From CAYSPU01 sp964432995 (lineage in GTDB: Bacteria > Verrucomicrobiota > Verrucomicrobiia > Limisphaerales > JAHDYP01): 5,586 nt of DNA. Location: positions 1-5,586 of the forward strand of contig CAYSPU010000325.1 of NCBI GenBank assembly GCA_964432995.1, in the 5' to 3' direction. Made by a program: the position numbers and the translations under genes. Below the pieces are notes generated by a model that saw only the letters and a list, made by a program, of their open reading frames with translations, made no database searches and had not been told where the DNA came from. Shown piece after piece: positions 1 through 5,586 of the stretch (position 1 is the stretch's first letter; the number at the start of each line of letters is the position of its first letter).

Positions 1-403
1 GCGTGTTCGGCAGGCGAGGCTGCTGCCCGCCGGGACGGCGGGCGGTCCGCATCCGGAGCGCGACACGTCCCGGGTCGCAGCAGCAGCGAGCGGGCGGCAG
101 GCGATCGGAGGTTCGGAGGCGTGTTCGGCAGGCGAGGCTGCTGCCCGCCGGGACGGCGGGCGGTCCGCATCCGGAGCGCGACACGTCCCGGGTCGCAGCA
201 GCAGCGAGCGGGCGGCAGGCGATCGGAGGTTCGGAGGCGTGTTCGGCAGGCGAGGCTGCTGCCCGCCGGGACGGCGGGCGGTCCGCATCCGGAGCGCGAC
301 ACGTCCCGGGTCGCAGCAGCAGCGAGCGGGCGGCAGGCGATCGGAGGTTCGGAGGCGTGTTCGGCAGGCGAGGCTGCTGCCCGCCGGGACGGCGGGCGGT
401 CCG
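1..403. repeat. 118-bp tandem repeat array, 3.4 identical copies
   Basis: Units begin at 1, 119, 237 and 355. The first three are complete, and the fourth stops matching after position 403, where the repeat has C and the sequence has T. I found no mismatch between copies, which suggests recent amplification or active homogenisation. The array is cut by the left window edge, so its true copy number is unknown. Because 118 is not a multiple of 3, the reading frame shifts by one base at each unit. An open frame crosses the array only because the repeat is GC-rich and stop-free, so I do not read it as a protein repeat. Each unit contains a GC-rich hairpin. There are no unique spacers, so it is not a CRISPR array. 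Its function is unknown; a dispersed intergenic minisatellite is the likeliest description. Confidence 0.95.
25..43. other. GC hairpin inside each 118-bp unit
   Basis: GCCCGCCG (25-32) and CGGCGGGC (36-43) are perfect 8-bp inverted arms around a GGA loop. The same structure recurs at 143-161, 261-279 and 379-397. No T-run follows on either strand, so it does not look like an ordinary intrinsic terminator. A competing longer pairing exists in complete units: positions 20-30 can pair with 90-100, with one G-T wobble. Confidence 0.8.
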
Positions 404-549
404 TTGTCGGTTGCGAATGCCACGTGAACACTGCCGTGGACTCGCGGCCAGGCGGTGCTGGCCGTCCACCGGCCACAAGCCGGAGCTGCGCAGGCTCCAT
501 CCCCCCCAACCGTGAACCCTGAACCTCTCAATTCTGCATTCTCCATTCT
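404..549. other. noncoding spacer with two small hairpins
   Basis: I see no gene here. Two short inverted repeats are present: TGGCCG (459-464) with CGGCCA (470-475) around a 5-base loop, and GGAGC (482-486) with GCTCC (494-498) around TGCGCAG. Both lie downstream of the minus-strand isomerase gene and could help end its transcript. However, neither is followed by a T-run on that strand, so I do not call a terminator. Confidence 0.5.
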
Positions 550-563
550 TCATTCTGCATTCC
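512..563. repeat. heptamer repeat tract (ATTCTNC and NTGAACC units)
   Basis: Two related heptamers, GTGAACC (512-518) and CTGAACC (519-525), are followed after a 5-base interruption by ATTCTGC (531-537), ATTCTCC (538-544), ATTCTTC (545-551), ATTCTGC (552-558) and a partial ATTCC (559-563). The units differ mostly at the sixth base. The tract is AT-richer than everything around it. Its right part overlaps the last codons and the stop of the minus-strand isomerase gene. From memory, tracts of GAATGNA units are common between genes in Verrucomicrobiota, which is one reason for the taxonomic guess. Confidence 0.85.
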
Positions 564-1596
564 GTGTGCGCCCCGTCAGCCGGCGTCGGGCGCCCTCGAT
601 GGCCAGCCGTCCCTTCCGGCAGGCGTCATACGGATCGGGCGTCATCCACGGATCGACCATGATCCAACCTTCATAGCCGCCTTGCCACAGCACCTCGAGA
701 GCGCGAGCCACATCGATATGCCCGTCCCCGGCGGGCAGGTGTTTCGAAGTGCCGTTGAAGATCGTGCCGTCGGTATCCGTGAAGTGCACATACCCCACGC
801 GCTGCACGCCGAGTTGCTCGAGCAACTCGTGGGGCTTGCCCCGACTGCCGCTCATCAGGTCGAAGTGACTCGGATCGAACATCCCCTTCACCCGCGGGTG
901 GTCGGTGGCGTCGAGGATCCGGATGAGATGCTCGATGCGATTGAACACGAACGGCGGTTCGATCTCGACGGAGAGCAGCAGCTCGGCGTCGGTCACGATC
1001 CGGCCCATTTCACGCAAGGACCACGCCAGGGATTCGATGCCTTGGTCCAGAGTCTGGCCCCCCAGCCCGCCCCCGGGCCAGAAGCCGACGCACTCGCAGC
1101 CGAGTTTACGGGCGACTTCGGCCCATCCCCGGAAGCGCTCCACCCAGGCCGCGCGCACGGCGCGGTCCGCCTGAAACGCCTCCTGCCCGGAAGTCTGGAT
1201 CGAGAAGACCTTCACGTTGTAGCGGGCGAACAGATCGCGCAGGCTCCGGATCCGTCGATCGTCCTTCGGATCGGGGTAGAAACCCTTGACCCAATCCGGA
1301 ACCAGTTCGATTCCCTCGAAGCCCTCCTGTTGGGCGAACTCGAGCACTTCCCAGAGTGGGAACGTGAGCTTGAACACTTGTTCTGAGGATTGGAATCCGT
1401 TCAGACCAAAGGCGGTGCGCCATCGGCGTTGGCTGCCACTGACCGCAGGCCCGGGGCGCAGAGAAGCCGGGGCATCCGCTCCCGCCACGCGGTTGGGGGT
1501 CAACGCCAACGCCCCGGCACCAGTCACCGCAAGGCTTCGCAGGAAGTCAGACCGGCTGCAGCCGGTTCGTGCACGACGATCAGGTAGTGTGCTCAT
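550..1596 (-). CDS. sugar phosphate isomerase/epimerase family protein (exported, TIM barrel)
   Basis: This 348-residue protein belongs to the xylose isomerase-like TIM-barrel superfamily (AP endonuclease 2-like fold). Members isomerise or epimerise sugars or handle inositol derivatives using a divalent metal; the substrate here cannot be told. Residues about 14-40 form an export-type N-terminus: SRSDFLR at 14-20, a hydrophobic stretch at 21-32, and a plausible cleavage site after Ala-Gly-Ala (38-40). The barrel runs from about residue 60 to 335. Likely metal ligands are Glu211 or Glu213 in VEIEP, Asp241 and His244 in FDPSHFD, and His271 in VHFTD. The usual last ligand, Glu, seems to be Asp315 in IMVDPW. 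GDGHID at 290-295 is another family signature. The ATG at 1594-1596 has no clear Shine-Dalgarno sequence, but it keeps the full signal region. The stop codon lies inside a heptamer repeat. The gene stands alone, divergent from the pnt operon. The superfamily is confident, the exact reaction is not. Confidence 0.88.
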   Translation of the reverse strand: MSTLPDRRARTGCSRSDFLRSLAVTGAGALALTPNRVAGADAPASLRPGPAVSGSQRRWRTAFGLNGFQSSEQVFKLTFPLWEVLEFAQQEGFEGIELVPDWVKGFYPDPKDDRRIRSLRDLFARYNVKVFSIQTSGQEAFQADRAVRAAWVERFRGWAEVARKLGCECVGFWPGGGLGGQTLDQGIESLAWSLREMGRIVTDAELLLSVEIEPPFVFNRIEHLIRILDATDHPRVKGMFDPSHFDLMSGSRGKPHELLEQLGVQRVGYVHFTDTDGTIFNGTSKHLPAGDGHIDVARALEVLWQGGYEGWIMVDPWMTPDPYDACRKGRLAIEGARRRLTGRTRNAE

Positions 1597-1773
1597 GGAT
1601 GGCGGGGAGAGTACTACGGCATCCGCCCACTGTCCAAATCCATCCTGTCTCCCGGATCCTCGCGTGAGTGGCGCGGTGGACTCGGCTGTCCCCGGTCAGC
1701 GCGCCGGGGGAAAGGGCGTGGGGTGAGAACCCGCCGAAACCATGCGCGCATTGCGCCCCGGAACAGGCAGGTA

Positions 1774-1788
1774 GGGACGCGCGGTCCC
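1774..1788. repeat. short inverted repeat, GGGAC/GTCCC
   Basis: GGGAC (1774-1778) and GTCCC (1784-1788) flank GCGCG. The surrounding GTAGGGACGCGCGGTCCC resembles short palindromic intergenic elements that I recall from Verrucomicrobiota genomes. With one copy in the window this cannot be tested here. Confidence 0.45.
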
Positions 1789-1824
1789 GAGAGTCCAGGC
1801 CACCGCGTTTCGCCCAAGCGAACT

Positions 1825-1860
1825 GCCGGAAGAACGTGCCAGGTTGGATGGTCTTCCGGC
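1825..1860. other. 9-bp perfect inverted repeat with 18-base loop
   Basis: GCCGGAAGA (1825-1833) is exactly complementary to TCTTCCGGC (1852-1860), with an 18-base spacer. It sits about 230 bp upstream of the isomerase start and 265 bp upstream of pntAA. No T-run follows on either strand, so a standard intrinsic terminator is unlikely. It could be an RNA hairpin in a leader, a protein-binding site or a dispersed repeat. Confidence 0.6.
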
Positions 1861-2113
1861 GCCCTCGGTGCACTGGATCGCCGTCGCCAAACCCGCCGGC
1901 GTCCAACTCGACGCAACTGTATTACCTGGAGGATGTGCCTGTCGCACCCGCTCCACCCCGAAAACACTGGTGAAAGTCGTGCCCTCAGTGCAGACTGTGG
2001 CCCATTCACTCCGGCTTGGTCACGCACCATGAGACTCGATCGCCTGAAACAAACCGCCGTCTGGCGCGGTGCGGTGCGCTCCGGGGTTCTGCACACCATA
2101 AACACCTGTGAGT

Positions 2114-2119
2114 GAGGGA
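2114..2119 (+). promoter_or_regulatory. ribosome binding site of pntAA
   Basis: GAGGGA lies 5 bases before the ATG at 2125. The spacing is slightly short but usable, and it supports this start, where the protein begins with the family-typical MRIGIPKE. Confidence 0.55.
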
Positions 2120-2124
2120 CTGTC

Positions 2125-3285
2125 ATGCGGATAGGAATTCCAAAGGAGATTCTGCCGAACGAGAACCGGGTGGCGGCCACGCCGGAAACGGTGAAGTCGC
2201 TGGTGGATCTGGGATTTGCAGTGCTGGTGGAGAAGGACGCGGGCGCGGGCATCCTGGCGGGCAACGCCGCCTACGAGCAGGCGGGCGCCGAGGTCTGCGA
2301 CGCCGTAGAGGATCTCTATGCGCGCTCGGACCTCGTGCTGAAGGTCAAGCAGCCCATCTTCCACGAACGGCTCGGGCACGGGGAAGCCGAGTTGCTGCGC
2401 CCCGAGTCCGCCCTTGTCACCTTTCTCCATCCTGCGGCGCCCGGAAGTCACGGCGTCGTCCGTCTGCTCGCCGAACGCCGCATCACCGCGTTCACGATGG
2501 ACAGCGTGCCGCGCACCTCGCGGGCGCAGAAGATGGACGCGCTGACCTCGATGAGCACGATCACCGGTTACAAGGCGGTGTTGATGGCGGCCGGCCTGCT
2601 GCCGCGCTTCGTGCCCATGCTGGCCACCGCCATCGGCACGGTCAAACCGGCCCGCGTCCTGGTCGTCGGCACCGGCGTCGTCGGCCTGCAAGCCGTCGCC
2701 ACCGCCAAACGCCTCGGCGGGGTCGTCACCTGCGTCGACATCCGACCCGAGGCCCGCGAAGAAGCGAAGAGCTTGGGCGCCAAGGTCGCGGGCTTCGAGG
2801 TGCCGCCGGAGTTGGCCAAGGGACCGGGCGGTTACGCTCGCGCATTGCCGGAGGAGTGGTTGCGCCAGGAGCGCGAACACCTCGCCCCCCTGGTTGCGGA
2901 GAGCGACATCGCCCTGCTGAGCGCCCTGGTCCCCGGAGAACAGGCGCCGGTGCTGATCACGCGCGACATGGTCGCCCGGATGGGAGCGGGGTCGGTCGTT
3001 GTGGACGTCTCCGTGGACCAAGGCGGCAACTGCGCGGCCACCGAGCCGGGCGCCGTCACGGTCCACGATCACGTCACGGTGATCGGAGTGCAGAACATAC
3101 CCGGATCGGTGGCGCAGCATGCCTCGTGGTTGTATGCGAACAACCTGCTGCATTTCGTCAGGAACATGTTCAAGAGCGGCCCCGGCGCGATCGACTTCGC
3201 GGACGAGATCGTGCAGGCGACGCTGGTGACGCGCGGCGGGGAGATCGTGCATGCCGGCACGCGCAAGGCCATGGGACTGCACTGA
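2125..3285 (+). CDS. pntAA: proton-translocating NAD(P) transhydrogenase, alpha subunit part 1 (domain I, NAD(H)-binding)
   Basis: This soluble subunit of the Re/Si-specific transhydrogenase binds NAD(H) and exchanges hydride with domain III of PntB on the cytoplasmic side of the membrane. The 386-residue protein matches the alanine dehydrogenase/PNT fold. It opens with MRIGIPKE and RVAATP (15-20). The segment PRTSRAQKMD (129-138) keeps the Arg, Gln and Asp (130, 135, 138) that I recall as nicotinamide-site residues in the Rhodospirillum rubrum enzyme; the Ser three residues further on is Thr141. The Rossmann fingerprint GTGVVG is at 182-187, with Asp205 ending the next strand, as expected for NAD rather than NADP. 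DQGGNC is at 298-303. There are no membrane segments, so this is the split form (alpha-1) rather than the fused E. coli PntA. Its stop is 18 bp before pntAB and in the same frame. It is the first gene of the pntAA-pntAB-pntB operon. Confidence 0.96.
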   Translation: MRIGIPKEILPNENRVAATPETVKSLVDLGFAVLVEKDAGAGILAGNAAYEQAGAEVCDAVEDLYARSDLVLKVKQPIFHERLGHGEAELLRPESALVTFLHPAAPGSHGVVRLLAERRITAFTMDSVPRTSRAQKMDALTSMSTITGYKAVLMAAGLLPRFVPMLATAIGTVKPARVLVVGTGVVGLQAVATAKRLGGVVTCVDIRPEAREEAKSLGAKVAGFEVPPELAKGPGGYARALPEEWLRQEREHLAPLVAESDIALLSALVPGEQAPVLITRDMVARMGAGSVVVDVSVDQGGNCAATEPGAVTVHDHVTVIGVQNIPGSVAQHASWLYANNLLHFVRNMFKSGPGAIDFADEIVQATLVTRGGEIVHAGTRKAMGLH

Positions 3286-3290
3286 ACGCC

Positions 3291-3296
3291 AGGAGG
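3291..3296 (+). promoter_or_regulatory. ribosome binding site of pntAB
   Basis: A perfect AGGAGG lies 7 bases before the ATG at 3304, the strongest Shine-Dalgarno sequence in the window. It fixes the start of the short subunit and shows that pntAB is translated separately from pntAA, although both share a frame. Confidence 0.85.
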
Positions 3297-3303
3297 GACG
3301 CGT

Positions 3304-3582
3304 ATGCGTGAACTGCTGCTGTTGGTCGGGGTGTTCGCCGGCTCCCTGTTGGTCGGCTACCTGTTGATTCGCCGGGTGCCGCCCCTGTTGCATACCCCGC
3401 TGATGTCGATGACCAACGCCATCTCGGCCGTCACCCTCCTGGGCGGCTTGCTGCTGTTCGCCGGTGAGCCGGGCCTGCGGGAAATCGTGCTCGGCGCGAT
3501 CGCCCTGGCGGCGGCGGCCTTCAACCTGCTCGGCGGTCTGGCCATCACGGACCGCATGTTGAGTTTCTTCCGCAAGGACTAG
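3304..3582 (+). CDS. pntAB: NAD(P) transhydrogenase, alpha subunit part 2 (membrane domain II)
   Basis: This small membrane subunit of the transhydrogenase forms part of the proton channel together with PntB. The 92 residues contain about three hydrophobic helices (roughly 3-22, 36-54 and 60-81). The signature LHTPLMSMTNAIS (29-41) and the ending FNLLGGLAITDRML plus FFRKD match the C-terminal part of E. coli PntA almost residue for residue. Compared with that protein, the equivalent of the first of its four membrane helices is missing. An in-frame TGA 21 bases upstream of the ATG rules out a longer start. It has a strong Shine-Dalgarno site of its own and ends 9 bp before pntB, so all three genes are very likely co-transcribed. 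Confidence 0.95.
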   Translation: MRELLLLVGVFAGSLLVGYLLIRRVPPLLHTPLMSMTNAISAVTLLGGLLLFAGEPGLREIVLGAIALAAAAFNLLGGLAITDRMLSFFRKD

Positions 3583-3591
3583 CTGCCGACC

Positions 3592-5037
3592 ATGGACTCC
3601 CTCACCCGCAGCGCGACGGATGCGGGGATTATCCTCCTGCTCCTGGCAGGCGTGGCGATGTTCCGATCGCCGCGCACCGCCCGCGTGGGCAATGGCGCCG
3701 CCGCTCTGGCTTTGGCGGCGGCGATCGCGCTGGTCCTGGTGCGCCATCCGGTGGGCGCGGCGACTTGGCTCGTCCTGGCACTCGCCGTCGGCGGCGCGCT
3801 CGGGCTGGCCGCGGCGTATCGGGTCAACATGCTGCAGATCCCCGCCATGATCGCCTTTCAACACGGCGCGGGTGGTTTGGCGGCCGTCCTGATCTCCCTC
3901 GCCGAACTGTGGCACGGCAGCCAATCGGGCATCAGCGCTCTCGGCCAGGCATCGGGCATTCTTGGGTTGGCGATCGGCGCGGCCACCTTCAGCGGGAGCC
4001 TGATCGCCAGCGGCAAACTGATCGGCTGGTTGCGGCCCACCCCGACTCTCCTTCCGCGGCACGGCCGGATCTCTCAGGTCGCGGCGGCGGCGGTGATTGG
4101 CTGCGGCGCTCTGGCGTTCGGCGCAACCGGGAACGACTGCCTGGCGCTGCTGCTGGTTCTGCTGGTCCTCAGTGTGTCGTTGGGAATCGTGGTGGCCATC
4201 CGCATCGGAGGAGCCGACATGCCGGTCCTCATTTCCTTCCTCAACGCCACCGCCGGCTTCGCCGCCGCCTTCTGCGGTGTGATCCTCAGCAGCCCCCTCC
4301 TGGTCGCCTGCGGGGCCGTGGTCGCCGCCTCCGGCTCAATCCTCACCCATGTCATGTGCCGCGCCATGAACCGCCACCTCTGGCAAGTGTTCCTCGGATT
4401 CCAGACAGCCACGAAACCGACGGACAAGACGCAAACGCCGACGCCGGCCGCTCCGACACCGGTAACGCTGGCTGCGACCCCGGCAGTTGCGCTCCCCTCG
4501 GTTGCAGAGCACCCCCCAGCGGATCCCCAGGCCCGGGCGGTGGCGCTGTTCCGCGCCGCGCGCAAAGTCATTATCGTCCCCGGCTACGGAATGGCCGTCG
4601 CTCAGGCGCAGGCCGAGGTGGTGGAACTGGCGGGCTGGCTGCAACGCCGGGGAGCGGAGGTGTCTTACGCCATCCACCCCGTCGCCGGCCGGATGCCCGG
4701 CCATATGAACGTCCTGCTGGCCGAGGCCGACGTCGACTACGACCTCTTGAAGGAGATGGACGACATCAACCCGCAGTTTCCCCAGTGCGACCTGGCGTTC
4801 GTGGTGGGGGCCTGCGACGTGGTCAATCCCGCGGCGAATACGGTGCCCGACACCCCGATCTCCGGGATGCCCATCCTGCGGGTGAACGAAGCCGCGCAGG
4901 TGGTGATCTGCAACCTGGACGAGCGCCCCGGTTATTCCGGCGTGCGCAACCCGCTCTACGAAGACCCGAAGACCGTGCTCTTGTTCGGCGACGCCAAGAC
5001 CTCGCTACGAAAGCTCATCGACGCGCTGGAAGCGTGA
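3592..5037 (+). CDS. pntB: NAD(P) transhydrogenase, beta subunit (membrane domain II plus nucleotide-binding domain III)
   Basis: PntB carries most of the membrane channel and domain III, which normally binds NADP(H); proton flow drives hydride transfer from NADH to NADP+. At 481 residues it is somewhat longer than E. coli PntB (about 460). Residues 12-257 hold about nine membrane helices, with channel signatures His91 in FQHGAGGLAAVL, GGADMP (206-211), Asn218 and MCRAMNR (255-261). Residues about 273-312 are a Pro/Thr/Ala-rich linker. Domain III (about 313-481) has the nucleotide fingerprint GYGMAVAQAQ (331-340), HPVAGRMPGHMN (362-373), GACDVVNPAA (406-415) and GDAK (466-469). The oddity is at 441-443, where Asn-Leu-Asp replaces the Lys-Arg-Ser that contacts the NADP 2'-phosphate in characterised enzymes. 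There is no clear Shine-Dalgarno sequence in the 9-bp gap after pntAB, so translation is probably coupled. I see no strong terminator after the stop. Confidence 0.96.
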   Translation: MDSLTRSATDAGIILLLLAGVAMFRSPRTARVGNGAAALALAAAIALVLVRHPVGAATWLVLALAVGGALGLAAAYRVNMLQIPAMIAFQHGAGGLAAVLISLAELWHGSQSGISALGQASGILGLAIGAATFSGSLIASGKLIGWLRPTPTLLPRHGRISQVAAAAVIGCGALAFGATGNDCLALLLVLLVLSVSLGIVVAIRIGGADMPVLISFLNATAGFAAAFCGVILSSPLLVACGAVVAASGSILTHVMCRAMNRHLWQVFLGFQTATKPTDKTQTPTPAAPTPVTLAATPAVALPSVAEHPPADPQARAVALFRAARKVIIVPGYGMAVAQAQAEVVELAGWLQRRGAEVSYAIHPVAGRMPGHMNVLLAEADVDYDLLKEMDDINPQFPQCDLAFVVGACDVVNPAANTVPDTPISGMPILRVNEAAQVVICNLDERPGYSGVRNPLYEDPKTVLLFGDAKTSLRKLIDALEA

Positions 5038-5193
5038 GCAGGATTGGCCTTGCTGAACCATTCCGCGGGGAGCATAGTCAGCATCGATAAACCAGCTTGG
5101 TTACCCCAGGATCAGGCCGGTCGTCGGCGACACATCTTCCCGGCGTTCGGGGATTGCCCAGGCGGCCGCAAGGGAGCGCCAAGCGCCATTACC

Positions 5194-5197
5194 GGAG
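5194..5197 (+). promoter_or_regulatory. ribosome binding site of the S8 peptidase gene
   Basis: GGAG ends 8 bases before the ATG at 5206. A nearer ATG at 5198 overlaps this motif and is in another frame, so 5206 is the better start, and it gives a complete signal peptide. Confidence 0.6.
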
Positions 5198-5205
5198 ATG
5201 TGGCT

Positions 5206-5586
5206 ATGAGCAAACCCGCGCACTGTTCGCCGAAGATCGCCGGAGTCGTTCTGCTCGCGACCTTCTCGTTCCTGTGGACAACATCGTCCTCCGCCCAACC
5301 CTTCGCCGTTGAAGCAGATGAACCCGGCGGCCCATCCTATCTGGCGGGGGAAGTCCTGGTGCAGTTCAAACCCGGCGCCACCGACGCCCAACTGCTCGAC
5401 GCCGTCCGCGGGGCCGGACTCGGGCTGATCAAGCACATCCAGACCCCCGCCATGGATCGCCAGGGCCACCCGGGTGTGTCGCGGATGTCGACCGGCCTGC
5501 CCGTGCGGCACGCAATCGCCGCGCTGCGGAACCATCCTGCGGTGGAATCCGTTCAGCCAAACTGGGTCTATCAACACTGCGAAACC
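5206..5586 (+). CDS. S8 family (subtilisin-like) serine peptidase precursor, N-terminal part, cut by window edge
   Basis: The frame is open from the ATG at 5206 to the last base, giving 127 residues with no stop. Residues 1-30 are a classical Sec signal peptide: Lys3 and Lys10, a hydrophobic core at 11-23, and a Ser-Ser-Ala cleavage site before Gln31. Residues about 47-123 look like the prodomain of secreted subtilases of the fervidolysin type: GEVLVQFKPGATDAQL (48-63), then HAIAALRNHPAVESVQPNW (102-120), ending in the beta strand that normally leads into the catalytic domain. In such proteases the prodomain aids folding and inhibits the enzyme until it is cleaved. The catalytic Asp, His and Ser would all lie beyond the window, so activity cannot be judged, and another prodomain-bearing secreted protein is possible. 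It starts 168 bp after pntB and is probably an independent unit. Confidence 0.82.
   Translation, partial: MSKPAHCSPKIAGVVLLATFSFLWTTSSSAQPFAVEADEPGGPSYLAGEVLVQFKPGATDAQLLDAVRGAGLGLIKHIQTPAMDRQGHPGVSRMSTGLPVRHAIAALRNHPAVESVQPNWVYQHCET

Larger units (their letters stand above)
1597..2124. other. divergent intergenic region without a recognisable gene
   Basis: These 528 bp separate the starts of the isomerase gene (minus strand) and pntAA (plus strand), so promoters for both should lie here. I found no convincing -35/-10 pair for either and no tRNA or riboswitch-like element. Open frames cross it on both strands, but none has a recognisable domain, and their products are Arg/Pro-rich, as expected of GC-rich noncoding DNA. 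It contains two clear inverted repeats (1774-1788 and 1825-1860) and otherwise reads like the remains of dispersed repeats. Confidence 0.6.

Noticed and set aside
1..403. CRISPR array
   Set aside because: The repeats are contiguous and identical along their whole 118 bp; there are no unique spacers and no cas genes.
3..515. Open frame of 170 codons across the 118-bp array
   Set aside because: The unit length shifts the frame each copy, so the product reads all three frames of the same DNA in turn. It is Arg/Gly/Ala-rich with no domain, as expected of stop-free GC-rich repeats.
682..1386. 234-codon plus-strand frame opposite the isomerase gene
   Set aside because: It is antisense to a gene with clear TIM-barrel motifs, and its own product matches nothing I recognise.
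2029..2115. 28-codon leader peptide just upstream of pntAA
   Set aside because: It has no Shine-Dalgarno sequence, no run of regulatory codons and no attenuator hairpin, so it is most likely chance.
2020..4062. 680-codon open frame on the minus strand
   Set aside because: It lies antisense to pntAA, pntAB and the start of pntB, which are unmistakable on the plus strand. Its Gln/Arg/His-rich product has no recognisable domain.
5050..5078. Possible promoter for the peptidase gene (TTGCTG, 17 bases, CATAGT)
   Set aside because: It matches the consensus at only about three and four of six positions. In DNA of unknown sigma preference this is too weak to call.
3765..5090. 441-codon plus-strand frame overlapping pntB
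   Set aside because: It is the out-of-frame shadow of pntB, Arg/Gly/Pro-rich, with no membrane segments or motifs.
5090..5102. AACCA/TGGTT hairpin after pntB as a terminator
   Set aside because: The stem is only 5 bp, is not GC-rich, and is not followed by a T-run.

Overview
The window is GC-rich bacterial chromosome. It holds four complete genes and the start of a fifth, set between noncoding stretches with short repeats. It has a split, three-gene proton-translocating transhydrogenase operon, a TIM-barrel sugar isomerase-like protein with an export-type N-terminus, a secreted subtilisin-type protease precursor, and intergenic heptamer arrays of the GAATGNA kind. From memory, this combination fits Verrucomicrobiota (Limisphaerales-like), with Planctomycetota as an alternative. 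The assignment is an inference; there is no marker gene to settle it.

Layout: positions 1-403 are a perfect 118-bp tandem array (3.4 copies, open at the left edge) with a strong GC hairpin in every unit. Positions 404-549 are noncoding, with small hairpins and a 7-bp repeat tract (512-563) that runs into the 3' end of the next gene. A sugar phosphate isomerase/epimerase-family protein lies on the minus strand (550-1596). Positions 1597-2124 are a 528-bp divergent intergenic region in which I see no gene, only inverted repeats. From 2125 to 5037 on the plus strand, pntAA, pntAB and pntB are packed with gaps of 18 and 9 bp. After a 168-bp gap, a signal-peptide-bearing S8 peptidase precursor begins at 5206 and runs off the right edge after 127 codons, so only its signal peptide and prodomain are visible.

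How the genes work together: the three pnt products should form one membrane complex. PntAA is the soluble NAD(H)-binding domain I. PntAB and the N-terminal half of PntB form the membrane proton channel (domain II). The C-terminal part of PntB is domain III, normally NADP(H)-binding. The complex normally uses the proton motive force to make NADPH from NADH. The isomerase and the protease have no visible functional link to it.

The most interesting points are: (a) PntB domain III carries Asn-Leu-Asp where characterised enzymes have Lys-Arg-Ser contacting the NADP 2'-phosphate; (b) the identical 118-bp array with alternative hairpins; (c) the heptamer tract that supplies the stop codon of the isomerase gene. 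I did not find evidence of a new multi-gene system.
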